Shown: positions 15,001 through 30,100 of the stretch, one piece after another
How the letters are laid out: each line of letters starts with the position of its first letter
Position numbering within the stretch: the stretch's first letter is position 1
Source of the DNA: Zerene cesonia
Lineage: Eukaryota; Arthropoda; Insecta; Lepidoptera; Pieridae
Direction of reading: 5' to 3'
DNA: 64,000 nucleotides
Assembly (NCBI RefSeq): GCF_012273895.1
Contig: NC_052110.1
Coordinates: 1,178,001 to 1,242,000 of the forward strand
The notes under the pieces: generated by a model
Told to the model about the DNA's origin: nothing
What the model saw: only the letters and a program-made list of their open reading frames with translations
The model's database searches: none
Made by a program: the position numbers and the translations under genes

Positions 15001-18000
15001 GCAATAGTGTCCATATATTTTGGGATAGTTATTATTTTATATGAAAAATTTGCGACATCAGAGATTCATGTCTTTGTAAATATGTTATATTAAGCGGTGG
15101 TAACTAATTTAATGTAATACAACGTTTCAATACTGCTATGAAATTAAATTATTTATTTGTAATAATATATTAGTTATCTAGCGTAACATTTATGTTCTGT
15201 AAATATTTACGTATTCGGTTTTATTAATCCGATACATGTCACAATACTCATTATATTTAAATAAGAATATCCGTCGTAAAACTGTATCCAGATAAACCTA
15301 ACAATTTACCATGTACATATATAATTCCTATAAGTCAATGTACTCGAAATAACACACCGCCTCACAAGAATCTATTCCCGCATCCTTCCAACAGAATAAC
15401 AAAGTTATAATTGGCGGAGTAATACATATAATCTCGAATAATTGACGCTATTACAAAACTGGGCAGGATTATTCTTCTGACGCTACTTATATAGATTTCG
15501 TGGAAAGAATTCCGAAACATTTGTTTGATGCGGCATAATAAGGCTCAATTATGAAAGTCCGTTCGTTCGTATTTTATATTGTATCATAAGTGAGCTAGTG
15601 TGAAGGGTTTGGCTAACTGGATTATAGATAGCTGGATGATGATCTGAATTAAATAGATAGTATGGTCATCATAAACAGTCTATTATCTTGCTATTGTAGA
15701 CGCGAGTACGGATAAGTTTATGTGATGTTCATGAACTATATTGGTATGAGGACGCGTCATTTGCTTCTCTATAACTGTGCAGTGGTTTAGATGAAAAGTA
15801 CCTATATAGTTTTAGTCTCAGATGTATCTGAGAGGTGTAATTATTGTCAATTACATGGAACTAACATTTGCCCGCGGCTTTGCACGCGTTAAATTTGGAG
15901 CAGTTTAATAGATGTTATACATATAAACCTTCCTCTTGAACCACTCTCAAAATCCATTGCGTAGTTTTAAAGATTTAAGCATACATAGTGACATAGGGAC
16001 AGAGAAAGTGACTTTGTTTTATACTACGTAGTGATACACAACGAATTGATGCTTTTGACGACATGTGATTTGATGCGCCTAGGAGCTGGTTACAGTAACT
16101 AATATAAGCTAGTTAACAATTTATATTCAACCAACATTCAGAAGTCTAAAATTTATTTTGTATGGTAAGGATTATAAGAAGTATAACCTTTGTGCGTTCA
16201 GCTCTATTCCTATTGCTGATGGACCATTCGATTCTAGCATTTGTGTAAGATGGATGTGCAAATAAAATGGGTATATTTTTATATTTTGAATGTTTTTAGC
16301 TGCAAATTGCACGGTTATTTTAGATTTGATAGCTATGTCGTCACTTTTGACAAATTAAATAACAATATGCATGAAAGAGAATAATATATAAAGAAATTAT
16401 ATAAATAATCGCTTGAATCATTTTGCTTATTTCAACAAATTTGTCCTGGAACTGGTGTGTTACGGGATTTATAAAATGTTATATCAAAACATAGGAGGTA
16501 TGTATCCCAGCAGTGGGAACATATATAGGCGGATGATGATGATGATGATGATGATAATGATATCAAAATCAAGGTGAAACCTGCTACTAGCTAGAGTGAC
16601 GATATTCGTAGGGTTGCTGGTCACTATTGGCGACAAAGAGCCAACGACCGGACTCAGTGACCTGCTATAGGAGAGGCCTATGTCCAGCAGTGGACATCAA
16701 AGGCTGATAATGATGATACCAAGACAAATATTGTAAGTACATTTGACGATCTGTAATTTGTACCATTAAACAATTAATAATATAATACGGAGTCTATTAA
16801 TACAACAAAATAATTAAATTTAATTCGCATTACTTCCATCTAGTATAAAATTTTATCATTAAAATTCTCGTTATAGTAATCACAAGAACTCATTTTAATT
16901 AGACTTATCAATTTCTGAGTTTCAAGTACCATCGCTTAAGGACCACCCGCTAAAATTTCAAATCGACAGATGTTTTTTGCAAATGTCAAAGGTCTTAATT
17001 GCGTTACGGGAATATCACTCTTTTCGCTGTAGGAATATGAACGAATATCGCGTGCTATAATTTCAGCCGTTAAATGTATGCCCTTTGAAATAGCCGACAA
17101 TTTTTATTTCTCTAAATGACAATGTTACATAGGCTGTTTATCATTGTTTTTATTTTTATTTTATCCAACGTACAGGATTAAATGTTTGTTTTCCTGATAT
17201 TTATTTTTAATATGAATTTTAAAATAATGTTTTATACAAGGGAAAAATTGTAACAATGTAATAACAAAATCGCTCTTAAGATAACAATGTCGTTTGCGAA
17301 TTAACAAGCCATAAATTTGGAAATTAAAACCAAATGAAATAGGAATAAAATCATTTCATTTGTTATTATGTCTTTTAAATTGTCATTAATAAGTACAGAT
17401 AGATAATTAATGGTTAAAAAGGGTTTTTTATTGTTATACCATACGTTACCAACACTCTACCACAATATGCTTTAATGTCTGTTGTAAATTTTCACCACAC
17501 ATGAATTTCAAAATGATTTTTATTACAGTCAAAACTATAATTCATTTTTTATAAATTTTTACAAATATTATAAAATTCTACCTGTACCGAGTATTTTCAC
17601 CTGCGGACGATCCCGCTGGCAAAAGAAAGTAGTTCAGATCATGATTGATTCTGGTACATAAGCTACATCACTGCCAAGTATCATCAAATTCGTTCAGTGG
17701 TTAGCGTGTGAAAGAGTAACAAACAAACAGACATTACGCAAACCACCCATGAGATTTACAGAATCTCTGACAATCCGTTGCGCGCCTTTAAAGGATGAGG
17801 AAAGGATTGTATATGGGAATAAAAAAATAGACTGGGAAAGGTGGGGAAAAGACATTATGTTTATTTTGAAATACTAAGGAAATATGTTGTTCGAATTGTT
17901 ATTCGTAACTTTCATCATTGTATAATTTTTATCGTGTTTGACTGGACGCATCCAGTAAAAAATAAACGTTTAATATACCAAATAGAAAGTGATCACTAAT

Positions 18001-21000
18001 CCAAATAAGAAGTCAATTCGACTCCATCGCTTTCTGTCCATTTAAGGCGTGTACCCAATAAATTATTTGATTTGCAGTTATTCTCGTAAAGATGTTTTCT
18101 TTACGCATGGATCTCCACAGCACTATTTTTATCTGTCCGCTTGCAATTACCAACTAATTGATGGAAATGTAATGCATCAACGATTCGTGGAAAACAACTC
18201 TTAAATGTGTTCTTTTGTTCGTGTGTCTGCGGGGATGCCTTGAATTGGGAATGGAGACATTTTATTGCAAGATCACATTGTTGTTGTACATGAAATTTTG
18301 TTTAGCAGAATTTTTTGCTTCGATGTTGCAATTAAAAAAGTGTTTTGGAATGAATGTACGTATCGGGAAGAATATTGTTGACATAATTATAGTAAAGAAA
18401 AGACAAAATAATGCCGGTTAACTGCGTATTGTAGTTAAATTTAATTCTGATATAATTTGTTGTTTTGACCGTAACATTTTATACAAAAAATATGTTTTTT
18501 TTTTTTACAAAAAATATTAAACCTTAACCTTTTTAACTTTGACCTGAACTAGAAAACTAATAACGGGAAGTGAGTAGTACAATTGCGACTAAACATTGGA
18601 TTTAACAAAAAACGGAGCCATTACAACCTCGTGGGAGACGCAATTATTTTCAAATTTTAATCAAAACTATCACCTTTCACTTCCACTTAACTATTTAAAT
18701 GTCGATCTTGAGGCAGCTTCGCCTTAAATAGCCTAAATTACCCAACTTGAACTTTACGAATGTGGGATATAGTTGAAAATCCTATAATTCGATTAGGATT
18801 TTAAACAATTTGATGTTCTATGATTGATGTATTCCATCCGATCTATATTAGGCATTATCAAACAATCCAAAAGCGATATTAAAGAAAAGGCATAAAGTTC
18901 AATATACCTTGATCTTTTTGTGTTGATCCTAGAAAGTACTAGAAAGAAATTGATAAAAGATTGCAATGATTATTATCTAGACGAGTACGTAATAATTTGT
19001 TTTTCTTGAAGATTGAAGATAATCAGTCAATGTCATAGAACAATGGGGAGTTTAGTTCATATCTTGCTGAATATAATTTTATAATGTGTGTATATTTAAT
19101 ATGATTTAATTTCATGTCTGAATCATCTATCTCCCGCGGTTTCTCTGGTCTTTTATAAATATATGTTTCTATATTTTTAAACATAATAATATGAAGGTTT
19201 TGGAAGAAGTAACAGTTGACCGTTCTAATCTCAGCAACTACTGGAACGATTAAAAAAAACTTTCATTGGATATGTAGTATCTGTTATGAGTGGCCTGGGT
19301 ATAATACATGTGTACCACAGGCGAAGCCGGGATATGGCCTAGGCTTTAGTAACTTTTATACCGTTTTTGAACAATACTATATCTTCTATATATATAAAAT
19401 TCTCGTGTCACAGTTTTCGTTGCCATACTCCTCCGAAACGGCTTGACCGATTCCTCTGAAATTTGGTAAGTATATTGGGTAGGTCTGAGAATCGGCCAAC
19501 ATCTATTTTTTATCCCGATATTCCTACGGGATACGGACTTACGCGGGTGAAACCGCGGGGCGCAGCTAGTATTCCATATAACTTAATATGTAGCATAACA
19601 ATAATTACAAAGTACTTAGTGATTTATAATTAATTTATTTAAAGGGTAAATTTATAGAAGCTATTCCCATCAGAAACATAAAAGATGCCGTATAAAGAGA
19701 ACGCATTAATAACTTTTTTCGGATACGAACCCACGTACTGCCGTGTGCACTAACCACTACACCACAATGACAAGTACAATAAAATTTAGCAGCGTTAATG
19801 ATCAACGATTTTAAATAGCAAGAAGCAATTTCCTCATAATTCAAAGAAATCATGTTGTATGCAAATTTAATGGCAAATGTGTTCCACTGACAGTTATATT
19901 ATATTGCAATCCGTTTGCACGCGGGTTTGCTTGTTCTTCACGCTCCTTGGGGCATACTGTTCAAAATACTACGAGATTATTATTATAGAGAATTATTTAA
20001 CATACGTGTTCAATTGCTTGATGAGTATTCAACAGTTCAAACGTTCTTACTAATTTTATTTATTTACTAGCTGAGCCGGCAAACGTTGTTCTGCCTTATT
20101 CTTATCATTTAAGAGTGTGAAAAATAGATGTTGGCCGATTTTCAGACCTTCCCGATATGCATACAAAATATCATTTCTAACATTGTGACATGAGAATTAT
20201 TTTTTATTGTACAAATAGCTAGATAAATAATATAAAAAACATAAAAGGCGCAAAGGTGAAAAATTAACAAAGGATTTTATATACAACTAGCTGCACCCGG
20301 CAAACGCTGTTCTGCCTTACTCTTATCATTTAGGGGTATGAAAAATAGATGTTGGCCGATTCTCATAGATACCGGATTAGCACAAAAAATTTCATCAAAA
20401 TCGGTCAAGCCGTTTCGGAGGAGTATGGCAACGAAAACTGTGACACGAGAATTTTATATATTAGATTGGCGGCGTTATGTCTAAAAGCCATTTCTTCCAG
20501 GCAATCGACGGCTTTTTCAATTGTATTTTCCTTATTATCTACATTCAACGAAATCATACGAAACATTTCGCTAAACTACCATCAGATACTGACCAACGTA
20601 AATGACATTAAAATCTAAATCCATCGCATCAGTTGAAGCGCAACTCTCTTTACTCTAACGGACCCACGGAGCGTGAAGCGAACCATAGTTGCGGTGAAAA
20701 CTGCAGAAAATTAATTCATTTATACAACTCTTGCATCCCGTACGATCAGTCTTAATATGGAACATTTTATTGCGAAATTATTTCCTGTTTCGATGGCCAT
20801 TGGAAATTGAGGGCGTGAAAATAAGAGTTGTGTATTTGGGATCAGGAACTGACTAAAGACTCCGTGAAAATATAGACCTAAATCTGTTAAAATTGCATGT
20901 GTTGACTGAGAATGGAAAGAGAAGATTTAGGAAGCATGTACGTTTAATAATTCGTTATAATAACACAATATACAGAGGTACAGGTGCTTTTATATATTTT

Positions 21001-24000
21001 TATAAACTACGAGTAATAACTAAGATTGAATGAAGACATTATCACCAGCTATAGCTGGGTATACCCACGAAGAGGTAATATCATTATATCGATATTTTAT
21101 TGCTGTGATGCAAACTTTATATTTTGCCATTATAACAAGTTTAGTGAAAACAAGTGAAAACTTAAAGCTTCGTACAACCAATAAACGAATAACTGGATTA
21201 AAACAATGAATAAGCATCGCTCGATCTTACGATCCGAGGTAACAATTACTGTAGCTGGGTCACGAGGTACAGAGATATGCCCAAAGCTGGTCCTTATTAC
21301 TGTATTTAAGAACCGATAATTATGTGTTTGGACGTGATTTAAATCCGATAAATCATTTCAAGCAGTAGACTGTTATCATTGATTTATTACGTGTTGATTT
21401 GTGTGCTAAGCTATGCTGCATTTTCACGTCTTTTTATCGTTATAGCGGGCAGCTGGTGTTTGCCTAATGGTAAGCGATCACCACCCATGAACATCCGCAG
21501 AGGGACTGCCCTCTTTCCGTTTTCCGTAGTCCGCTTTTAAGGGGTAAGGGAAAAGGAGAGCATTGGCAACAGGAGAGAAGGAATGGAGTGGACAGGAGTG
21601 GATCCATGACCTTGAATCATATTTAAATAAAATTTACTAACTTATGCCTGCCGCTTCGCATGCGTTAAATTCGGAGTAGTTTAAAAGATGTTATTATATA
21701 TATAAACCTTCCTCTTGAACCACTCTACCTAGATAGGTACAGACGCGGGAAGCGACTTTGTTTTATACTATGTAGTGATGATATGAATAAAATTAATATT
21801 TTTTATTCAAATTGCAGTAATAAAACCTGTCGATTGTATTCCGTACATGGTGTTAGATTGATTTATAGTAGTTTCACTATAGCATTCATTTTGTACTTAG
21901 ATGCTAAATTAAATCCATAGAAACAGCTGGTCATGGTTAATAAGGTTGATACGTGGATTGAAGTTCCTTGAGTTAAATAGAATAATAATATACATGGAGT
22001 TTATAATAAAAACCACGAGTTTTTTTTATCAAATAAAGCAAGCGTAAAACATCGTAATTTCTAAAATTAAAAAAAAAACTATCTATCCATATTCCAATAA
22101 AACTCTTACATATATTATTAACTCACACAATTTATTAATAATGCAAGCGTATATCTCAAAGATATAGAAAGTCCACAGAGATGTTTCGGTCAGTTGCACA
22201 CACGCACCGAGAAGCGGGTAAAGTGTCACTAGGTGCTGTCAGCCTATTGATGGGTGACCGCGCAGCGACACCAGCTGACTCAGCCATGCTTGGGAGAGCG
22301 CGTAAAAAGTCGGAACGTGATATAATTAAGGCGATAGTTCAAGCATTTTAGCGGCTCGACTATGAAATAACACTGGCCGCACAAAAAAGAAAAAAAAAGT
22401 GCAATTAAAAATTACAATCATAACAATACAGATAAAACAAAAGCGGTAGAAGTGTGAAGGCCTATGCCACACCTGCAGCAGATGCGCGGACTACCTATCC
22501 ACGATTTTTACCCTTTAATTATTATATATTGCGATTAACGTATTAAACTGATGCATTGCCTCTTACACTTTATCTTACCGCGTTAATAACGTTGTTATAG
22601 ATGTCATACTGGTTACTGATAAATTTGCACTAATGGCACCGAATAAATCCTCAATTTGGCGGGAAACGTGTATGTATTTATCATTCGCCGGCCGATCATT
22701 TAGATATATCGAGGCAATGGTCGAAGAGTTGGTGTAGTTTTTTGAATGTTTGCACATTTTGTTCAGTGGGTGTGAGTTAAATTCCATTGTATAAATGTGA
22801 TGGGATGTTTGAATCATTTACAAATTCTCGTCGTACTAAATTTAAATATTTGTGTATCGGGTTTTTTTTTATAAACATATTGTTTATAGAGTAGAATATA
22901 TAGAGAAGTAACAGGTAGTATAAATATTTCTAATGAAAATCCAAATAGTCTTCAGATTATCTGAACTTGACTAAATGCAAAAAGAATTATAAAAATCGGT
23001 TCAACCAGTAAAATTATGACGTAACAAACACAAAAAATATAGTCGAAATGATAACTCGTCCTTTTGAAGTCAGTTGATAAACATGAAAGAACCTTACTGT
23101 TGCAGTTTGCTTAAATTATTGACTAACCGTTTGATCTCGCAATATATATTTTCTGTCATTGGTTTCTATAAAACGATTAACGTTTTTTTACATTTTGTAT
23201 CATAGAATTTATACACAAATAAAATTATATAAATTGAATGTTTTAAAACAAACCACAAGTTTTCTCAACTATACAGTCATTTATCAACCTTACTACGTCA
23301 CGCAGTGAACTTCAAATCATCAATTCAAAGAACACTTCCTCACCCAACCACACAAATATTCGTCAAGGCGTCGCATGGTCAGTGAGCACTAAAACTATCA
23401 CTCTGCTACCAGGTTATCATTTACCAATTATACTCTTTACCGTGTGCCATAACTTGTTATTAAAGACCATGGAATTATTGATATAGCTGCTGTAAAGTGT
23501 CTTTAAATTTATTAGAAACAAACACGTAAACCGAAGATGGATTATTATAGCACTGAGATTTTAGAAATGCATAAATAAAGAAAGAAAAATGCATCGTAAG
23601 ATTGTGAATTCTTTCAAATTATAAAGTATTTTTAAATCGTATTTAATGCCCTGATATATATAATTAACTACCATTTTCTTGCAATTTCTCTAATCGACTT
23701 GTTACAATGATATCTCGGTATAAAATTTAATTGTTAAGCACAAACTCTATTCAAACTCAAAACATTCAACTAGTGACAACTTCCTTTTGAAGTGCATTTG
23801 GATTGTCAAAATACATAATATAAAATTTACGCCCGTTTCGAAAAGCATTTCCTACAGAGAAGAGCCGGCAAGAAACTCTGTGTTTGCTGTTTTAAAATCA
23901 TGTCCTGCTTACATTTTAATTTAATACTTTCCTTTGAAAGTAGTGTCAAAGAATTGTCCATGGAACATATATCAATGAAGGAAATTATCTTAGAACGTTA

Positions 24001-26905
24001 TGTACTTACTGGGTGAAGAAGCCAACATTTTTTTAATGCCAATTAATTATCCTTAGATCGAATTATAATTCCTTTCCTTTATTGTTGTTTATTTACTCTG
24101 TTATCGTTGACACAAATATGCGAAAAGGTCAGAGACTACCCAACCCCTTCTGTTCTTGTCTGCAATAACATCTCATTTTAGACTGGTTATGTTGATTATG
24201 ATGGATTCTTGTGTTAGTTGTAAACAGGTGGTGCATTTGCCCTACGTTATGTAATAAAAAATTACTATTTAAAGAAAGTTTATTAGACAATTATGTAACA
24301 TTTTTTTGGACTCCTAACATAAGCAAGGCTGCACCGTTCTAGGAATTAGGATAGTTCTATATTCAATTGATAGTATTGTATATGGGTAAATGCTTCCCAA
24401 TTTTTACTAAATTAGAACAACACTTATAAAAGTTAGTAATTTAATATTATAAATTCAAAAGTCTGTTTGTTTGTCTTTCTGTAACGGCGTCACGGATACT
24501 ATTGTAGTATAGATATATATAGACGTAGAATATGCGATAGACAACTTACAAATATTTCACAACATCTCCATATTTGTCTAAAAGAATACAAGAGAAAGAG
24601 AATAAATCGTCTAATAATCTTCATCCTGAAACGTGTGTCACAAATCTGCAAACGGTTATAACACTTTAACAGTTTACAAATCCGTTAGTTACCAATCTCG
24701 GATTCGCATGGCGTCAATCGATTGAAATCGATATATCGCCCATTATCCACCTCATAAATATAATCGAATCTATTTATTGGCCGAGACTAATTCTTGAACG
24801 TGTGTTTCGTCACGCCAGCGGTTTTGGTAGTTTGCTACAGCGCTATCTATGGTTTACTAAATTTTCGCCTGCGCCTTCGACCGCGCAGTCATAGGGAAGA
24901 AGGATAGCCCCGGGGCTTAACCCGCACAGTACCACTTCCTGTGGAATTGTCAGGATATAAAAATACTATCCTATGTCCTTTGTCTGGTCTGAAACAATCT
25001 CTGTACGAAATTGCATCTAAATAGGTAATACAGAATTAATGACAATATCTATTAGTAGGGACTTTTTTGGAATTACATCGAGGTAGAAATTTAAGATGGA
25101 AAGACGAAAGAAAACAATTGAATAAATAATTATTGATCTGTTTTCTTGCGGTTCTGTTGCTTACACAGAGGTTAGTTGAATTAAGGAAAGTAGATACATA
25201 GCTATTATGAGAACATTAAATAGTCGATGTTATTTGAAGATAAGTAGGTTTAAATATTATGTCTATCTACTTTATCTTTAAAAACGATTCATTGCATCAA
25301 CATACTATTAATTATTAGTAAGGTAGTCAAAGCAATGTTTAAAAGTAATACAAAGTAAATACTACAATGATAATATATCCACACTTTGTTTCGGATAAGA
25401 CGTTTAAACAAACAATTTGAGCCAAAAAATTATATTCCGACGGAAATCCTAAGCGAAATAATAATATTATGCGAGGTCTTCTAACTGCATTTGAATTATA
25501 TTGCTTGTCGAAATATTGCCCGTTTGCTACGAATAACAGTATTTGTTATTCGTAGCCCGTTTGTGAATTAATTTGATATATTATTATTTTAATTAACCTT
25601 GTTTATCGTATTATGAGATTTCATTTATCATTTAGCATAATATCGGGTTATTATTTATTTGACACACTTATCTATAACGTCTATTAAATATTTTTTATGT
25701 ACCTTCTTGTAGTGCTTTTTGCGAGGGGGGTCAGTGAACTGTACTTCAGGTCTTTCATAGATCTATTCTAGACACTAGATCTTTACAACGTAAATACTTC
25801 TTAGTATTTTAATTTTTTTAGTTTTATAGCATTGAAGTGGTTTATAAATGAGAAATTTTGAAAGAATAGAAAAAATTGATCACAAGGCGGGATCCTTATT
25901 AGTTAGTAACTAGATACTTCTTAGTAGTTTGATAAGTTCGGAAGGCAAATAAATAATTTTTATTATTTATTATTATTGTTCTCATTTCAATTGACTACAT
26001 TTATTGAATACTTCAAATACCGATACATAATGAATTCATACGATTCAGAGTCACGAAAATTCCGAACGTGTTTGTTGTCTGACTGATGAATTGAAAATCG
26101 TATAATTTAGATATATAACATAATTTGAAGTTTAAAATTCTTTAGATATTATTAAAATTGAAATCAAGTGTATAAGAAGACCTTATTGTACCTAAATAGT
26201 TATTTCAATCCTGGTCTGTAATAGTAGGAAAATATATCATTTATAGTATAATATATTATATTTCTTGTCACGATAACTCGTGGACATGCAATATTTTTTC
26301 TTTCTTTGTTCTTACATTTTCATTGATATATGTAACAATTTTAATTTTAAAAAAGATATATATTTGTACAAATTTTTAGAGTAAATAAATCTAAAATATC
26401 TATAATATCTTCTTGGATTGGGAACCGAATCCTTAAACAAACAAATGATTTAACTTTCATTGCATTTTATTTGCCACCAAAAGAACATACACTTTTATAG
26501 CAGCGAATTATCTATAACAAAGGAACAGACGAATGAAGCGACTTTGTTTTATACTATGTAGTGTTTTTTAATTTGAATCCAATCTCTTTTACTCAAGCAC
26601 GCCTCGGCATGAATTGGGGCAGCTCGCACCGAGTACCACACCCCCACAGAAAACCGGCGTGAAATGGTAGCATGCTGCTGTGATTCGTACGGTGAGTGGG
26701 GGAGTCGGAGGCCCGTATCCTTTTCCTCACCCGTCCCAGTCCATGCTTTCTTTCCAGTCGTCAATCATTGCCATATCCCTTTCCCGTTAAAAACTGGCAT
26801 TCACAGAGGCGCTACTTCCCTTTGCGAATGTCCGCAGGCGGTGGTGATGGCTTTCCATCAGGCGAACCGCCAGCTCAGTTTCACGCTATGACAAAAAACA
26901 CTCAC

Positions 26906-27140
26906 CTCTTGCCATTTCTTCGTCTCCGCTTCGTCGCGTACACCGTACCCAGCTGGCTGGCGTGGGGCTGCGGCGGCCGGAGCAGGCCATTGTCCACGCC
27001 ATCGATTGCGTAGGCCGGCCCGCTCCAGCCGCACAGTTGCAGCTTCGACTCTGTGCCTATCTTGCTGGCAACCAGCCCCGGCGCGCCAGCCTCGACACAG
27101 TCACCTTGCTGGAACGCGTTCGGATACACCGTGTCCAGAA
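26906..27140 (-). CDS. ss: spineless (AhR homologue) N-terminal coding exon, internal exon only
   Basis: Spineless is a nuclear bHLH-PAS transcription factor that pairs with Tango (ARNT) and controls antenna, leg and eye fates in insects. Read on the minus strand, the frame ends in SQLGTVYATKRRRRNGK, which I recognise as the start of insect Spineless just before the bHLH domain; KRRRR is an NLS-like basic stretch. The exon is 235 bp and far richer in GC than its flanks. An acceptor (pyrimidine-rich, ATCAG) ends at 27141 and a consensus donor AAGAG|GTGAGTG starts at 26905; the donor would read as an in-frame TGA if unspliced. Two bases (AG) carry into the next exon, which fits the Ser that follows NGK in Drosophila. 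About 60 residues upstream (LDTVYPNAFQQGDCVEAG...) form an extension with no ATG, and Ala replaces the Drosophila start Met. The initiator exon is therefore further right and was not found. The bHLH, PAS and C-terminal exons are not in the window. Confidence 0.85.
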
Positions 27141-30100
27141 CTGATACGAAGTTGGAAAACAATGTGCCGTTTTGTTATACGCGGGAAAGATTGGTTTGCT
27201 GTTTCAATGTTTCTTTGTAGACTGCTAATAACTTAGTACAATGACTCTATCCTGTTGCTTGCTGATGACACTATTGGTACCGTGCTGATGCAATTTGCAC
27301 AACTGTAACAGCTTATTTGTTCGAGAACAATTTATAGCATTAAGTTGTTGGAAGTTTGACAATACTGCACAAGTTTTGTCTCTTTCAAGTCAATTGTAAA
27401 CAAACACAAGACACAAATAACGGGTTTTCAACGTTATTAGAAAATTTAACTATTTGATTTGTTATAAGAAATTTGATGTTGAAAGTAGTAATTCGTATAT
27501 CGCGTTAACTCGTTTATCACTTCATTTGAGAATCGATTTTTGTTATATAAATTTGGTATATATATTGCAATCGTTATGAATGTAGGTATCAATAAATTTG
27601 GCGTTAAGATGAAAGTAAATTTTAGCTTGAAGCAAATACGATAATGTCTTATCTGTGGCAAATATTTGTAACTAAAACATATGAAGACCTTTTTGATTGC
27701 CTTTAATACACTGTTTTCTTTATTTATAATGCGAGGTCACGTCTTCTTAAATTTATCTTTATTTTGATCATAGTATTCGCAGTGTCAAGTGTGTTTTAAC
27801 CAGCCAATAAATTAATATTATAATTAAGATTCTTCTGTCAAAACTCTCTTTAGAAATCAGCTTCCAAAGAAATGTTTAAATCTTTTACAATTCATATTTC
27901 CTTACGAGCATATTTTCAAAGGTCGAACGCCTAATTTTTCACGTCAAGACGTCTTATTAGAATCAAATATTGATTGCGTTCTGCTTCTTGCATACAAATC
28001 CGACACACCACAATAAATAAGCAATCTTAACACGTTTCTGGAAGATATTTGAGCCTGTCAAACGGAATACATAGGAAGAATTCGTCAATTGTTCACGTCC
28101 ACGCTAGTCCACGTCACATGTTCATGAATCCACATAAAATTCGAGCACTAAACACAACACATGGTAAGTCACGCTGTGGTATTTTTTTCGCGTTTTTTTA
28201 CGGACGGTCCGTGTACGCGTGGCGCGACCGCCAAGCGCCTGATGTCATTTGACCACTTGCCCACAAAGACCCCTAACTGACAGGGCGGAGCTAACGCAAG
28301 CCACGCCCACCGACTGACGCCGACCAATCCGAACGCCGCCTCTATCTCAACCCGCACTGGGATGTATTGAACATATTTTTATTTTTCGTTCTCATCGCGC
28401 GATTTCTTTGAAACTTTTTCTGTTATTTTTTTTTTAAATCGCTTTTATTCAGTGGCTTCTAAAATGCCAGTACTGACGTTTACAAGGGAATATCATAAGT
28501 ATTGTTGGTTTCTTTTTGTAGCATTCGTGAATCAGTCCGCCGATTGTAGATATATTGTTTTGTTTATAATCAAGATTTTACTGCGAGAGTTAAGTAAATT
28601 TAATCGTTCTATCTTTTTATTGGGTTCATTCCACAAATGGTGCATTTATGTGAGGTCTAATTCATAAAAAATGTAACGGTGAATTCGAAAGTCGCATTAG
28701 AATACGTCCCCCGTGAATGGTGGTGACGTCACAAGATGGCCGCCGATGGGGAGATATTTCGCATTTTCCCCTCGACCGCCGGCCGGTGCGGACGTGCGGC
28801 CTTCGAATGTTTAATCCAAAGTTATTATATTCCCCTTTCACTGCAAAAATTGCTTATCAGAAATACTTTGTGTTTGAACGAAAATTGGCTCGTGTTTAAT
28901 ATACTATGTGTCAAGATATCATGATGAAATATTTTGTGAAGATTTACAATAGTAGCGTCATAAAAAAGCGTACTTTATTTATGAGCAATATATAATTAAC
29001 CCACTCATGCTTTAATAACAAATGTTTAGAATACCTACCAACTCGTTTTAAACTTATGAGACAAACCTTTAAAAAATTCGAACAATGTTTAAAAACTATC
29101 ATCATCATCAGCCCATATATGTTCCCTCTGCTGGGACACAGGCCTCCTATGAGGGTTCAGGCCTTAATCCACCACGCTGGCCAAGTGCGGGTTGGCAGAT
29201 GTCACATGTCGTCGAACTTTTGATTCTTGGACATGCCGGTTTCCTCACGATGTTTTCCTTCACCATTTAAGCAGTGGTGATGTTATTCACGTGTGCAGAT
29301 AAATTGAAAAATCAATTTATTTCCTGCACGCTACGCCCGGTCTCGATCCCCGACTTATCGATTTTGAAGTCCGAGGTTCTCACCACTGAGCCACCACTGC
29401 TATTGCTACTGTATAAACTATATAAACTATCAATTCATTTTAATTAGAATTACGATTTCCTTTTGTATAAGATTTGGGCCAGACTATTTCGAATGCGAAC
29501 TAAATAACAGTTGTTGCCAAATGACTCTATTACTTTTTGGTATATTCGAAACTAAATATTTAATTAAATATCTTTTTTTAAGTACCCAAAAAAAACACAA
29601 TAATTAGGATAAGTAGCGATCTCTATCAGGCAACCTTAAAAACAAAGCAACTTAAAGGAAATGGCTAAAATAGAGAATAAACTACTAATATACTTACTAA
29701 GTATCATTAATGTAAAATCATTCGTGCCACTAACACATTAGTGTAAACTGATACATGTTACTGAAAGTGAAATTCCTATGAGAAAACTGCAAAGGCCTCT
29801 TATAAAACTCTTATAAAACCCAATCAAAACAAAAATAGCGTAAATGTTGTGTATAAAAACATACATATCAAAGTTTTATATGTATTTTCTTATAATTGAG
29901 ATTATTTTTTTCGAATTAATTAATTGTTTAGAAATTAAACTTTAACGGATTTTAAATGCGATTTGTTCATTATATTAGACAGGTGTCTACCTGCGATCAC
30001 GATCGTTGAATATGATAAATAAATCGGTTTTAAAATCCGTTATGAGTCTTTAATTTATTAATGTAGACTAGCCTAAAATCAACAACAATATGATCCTATA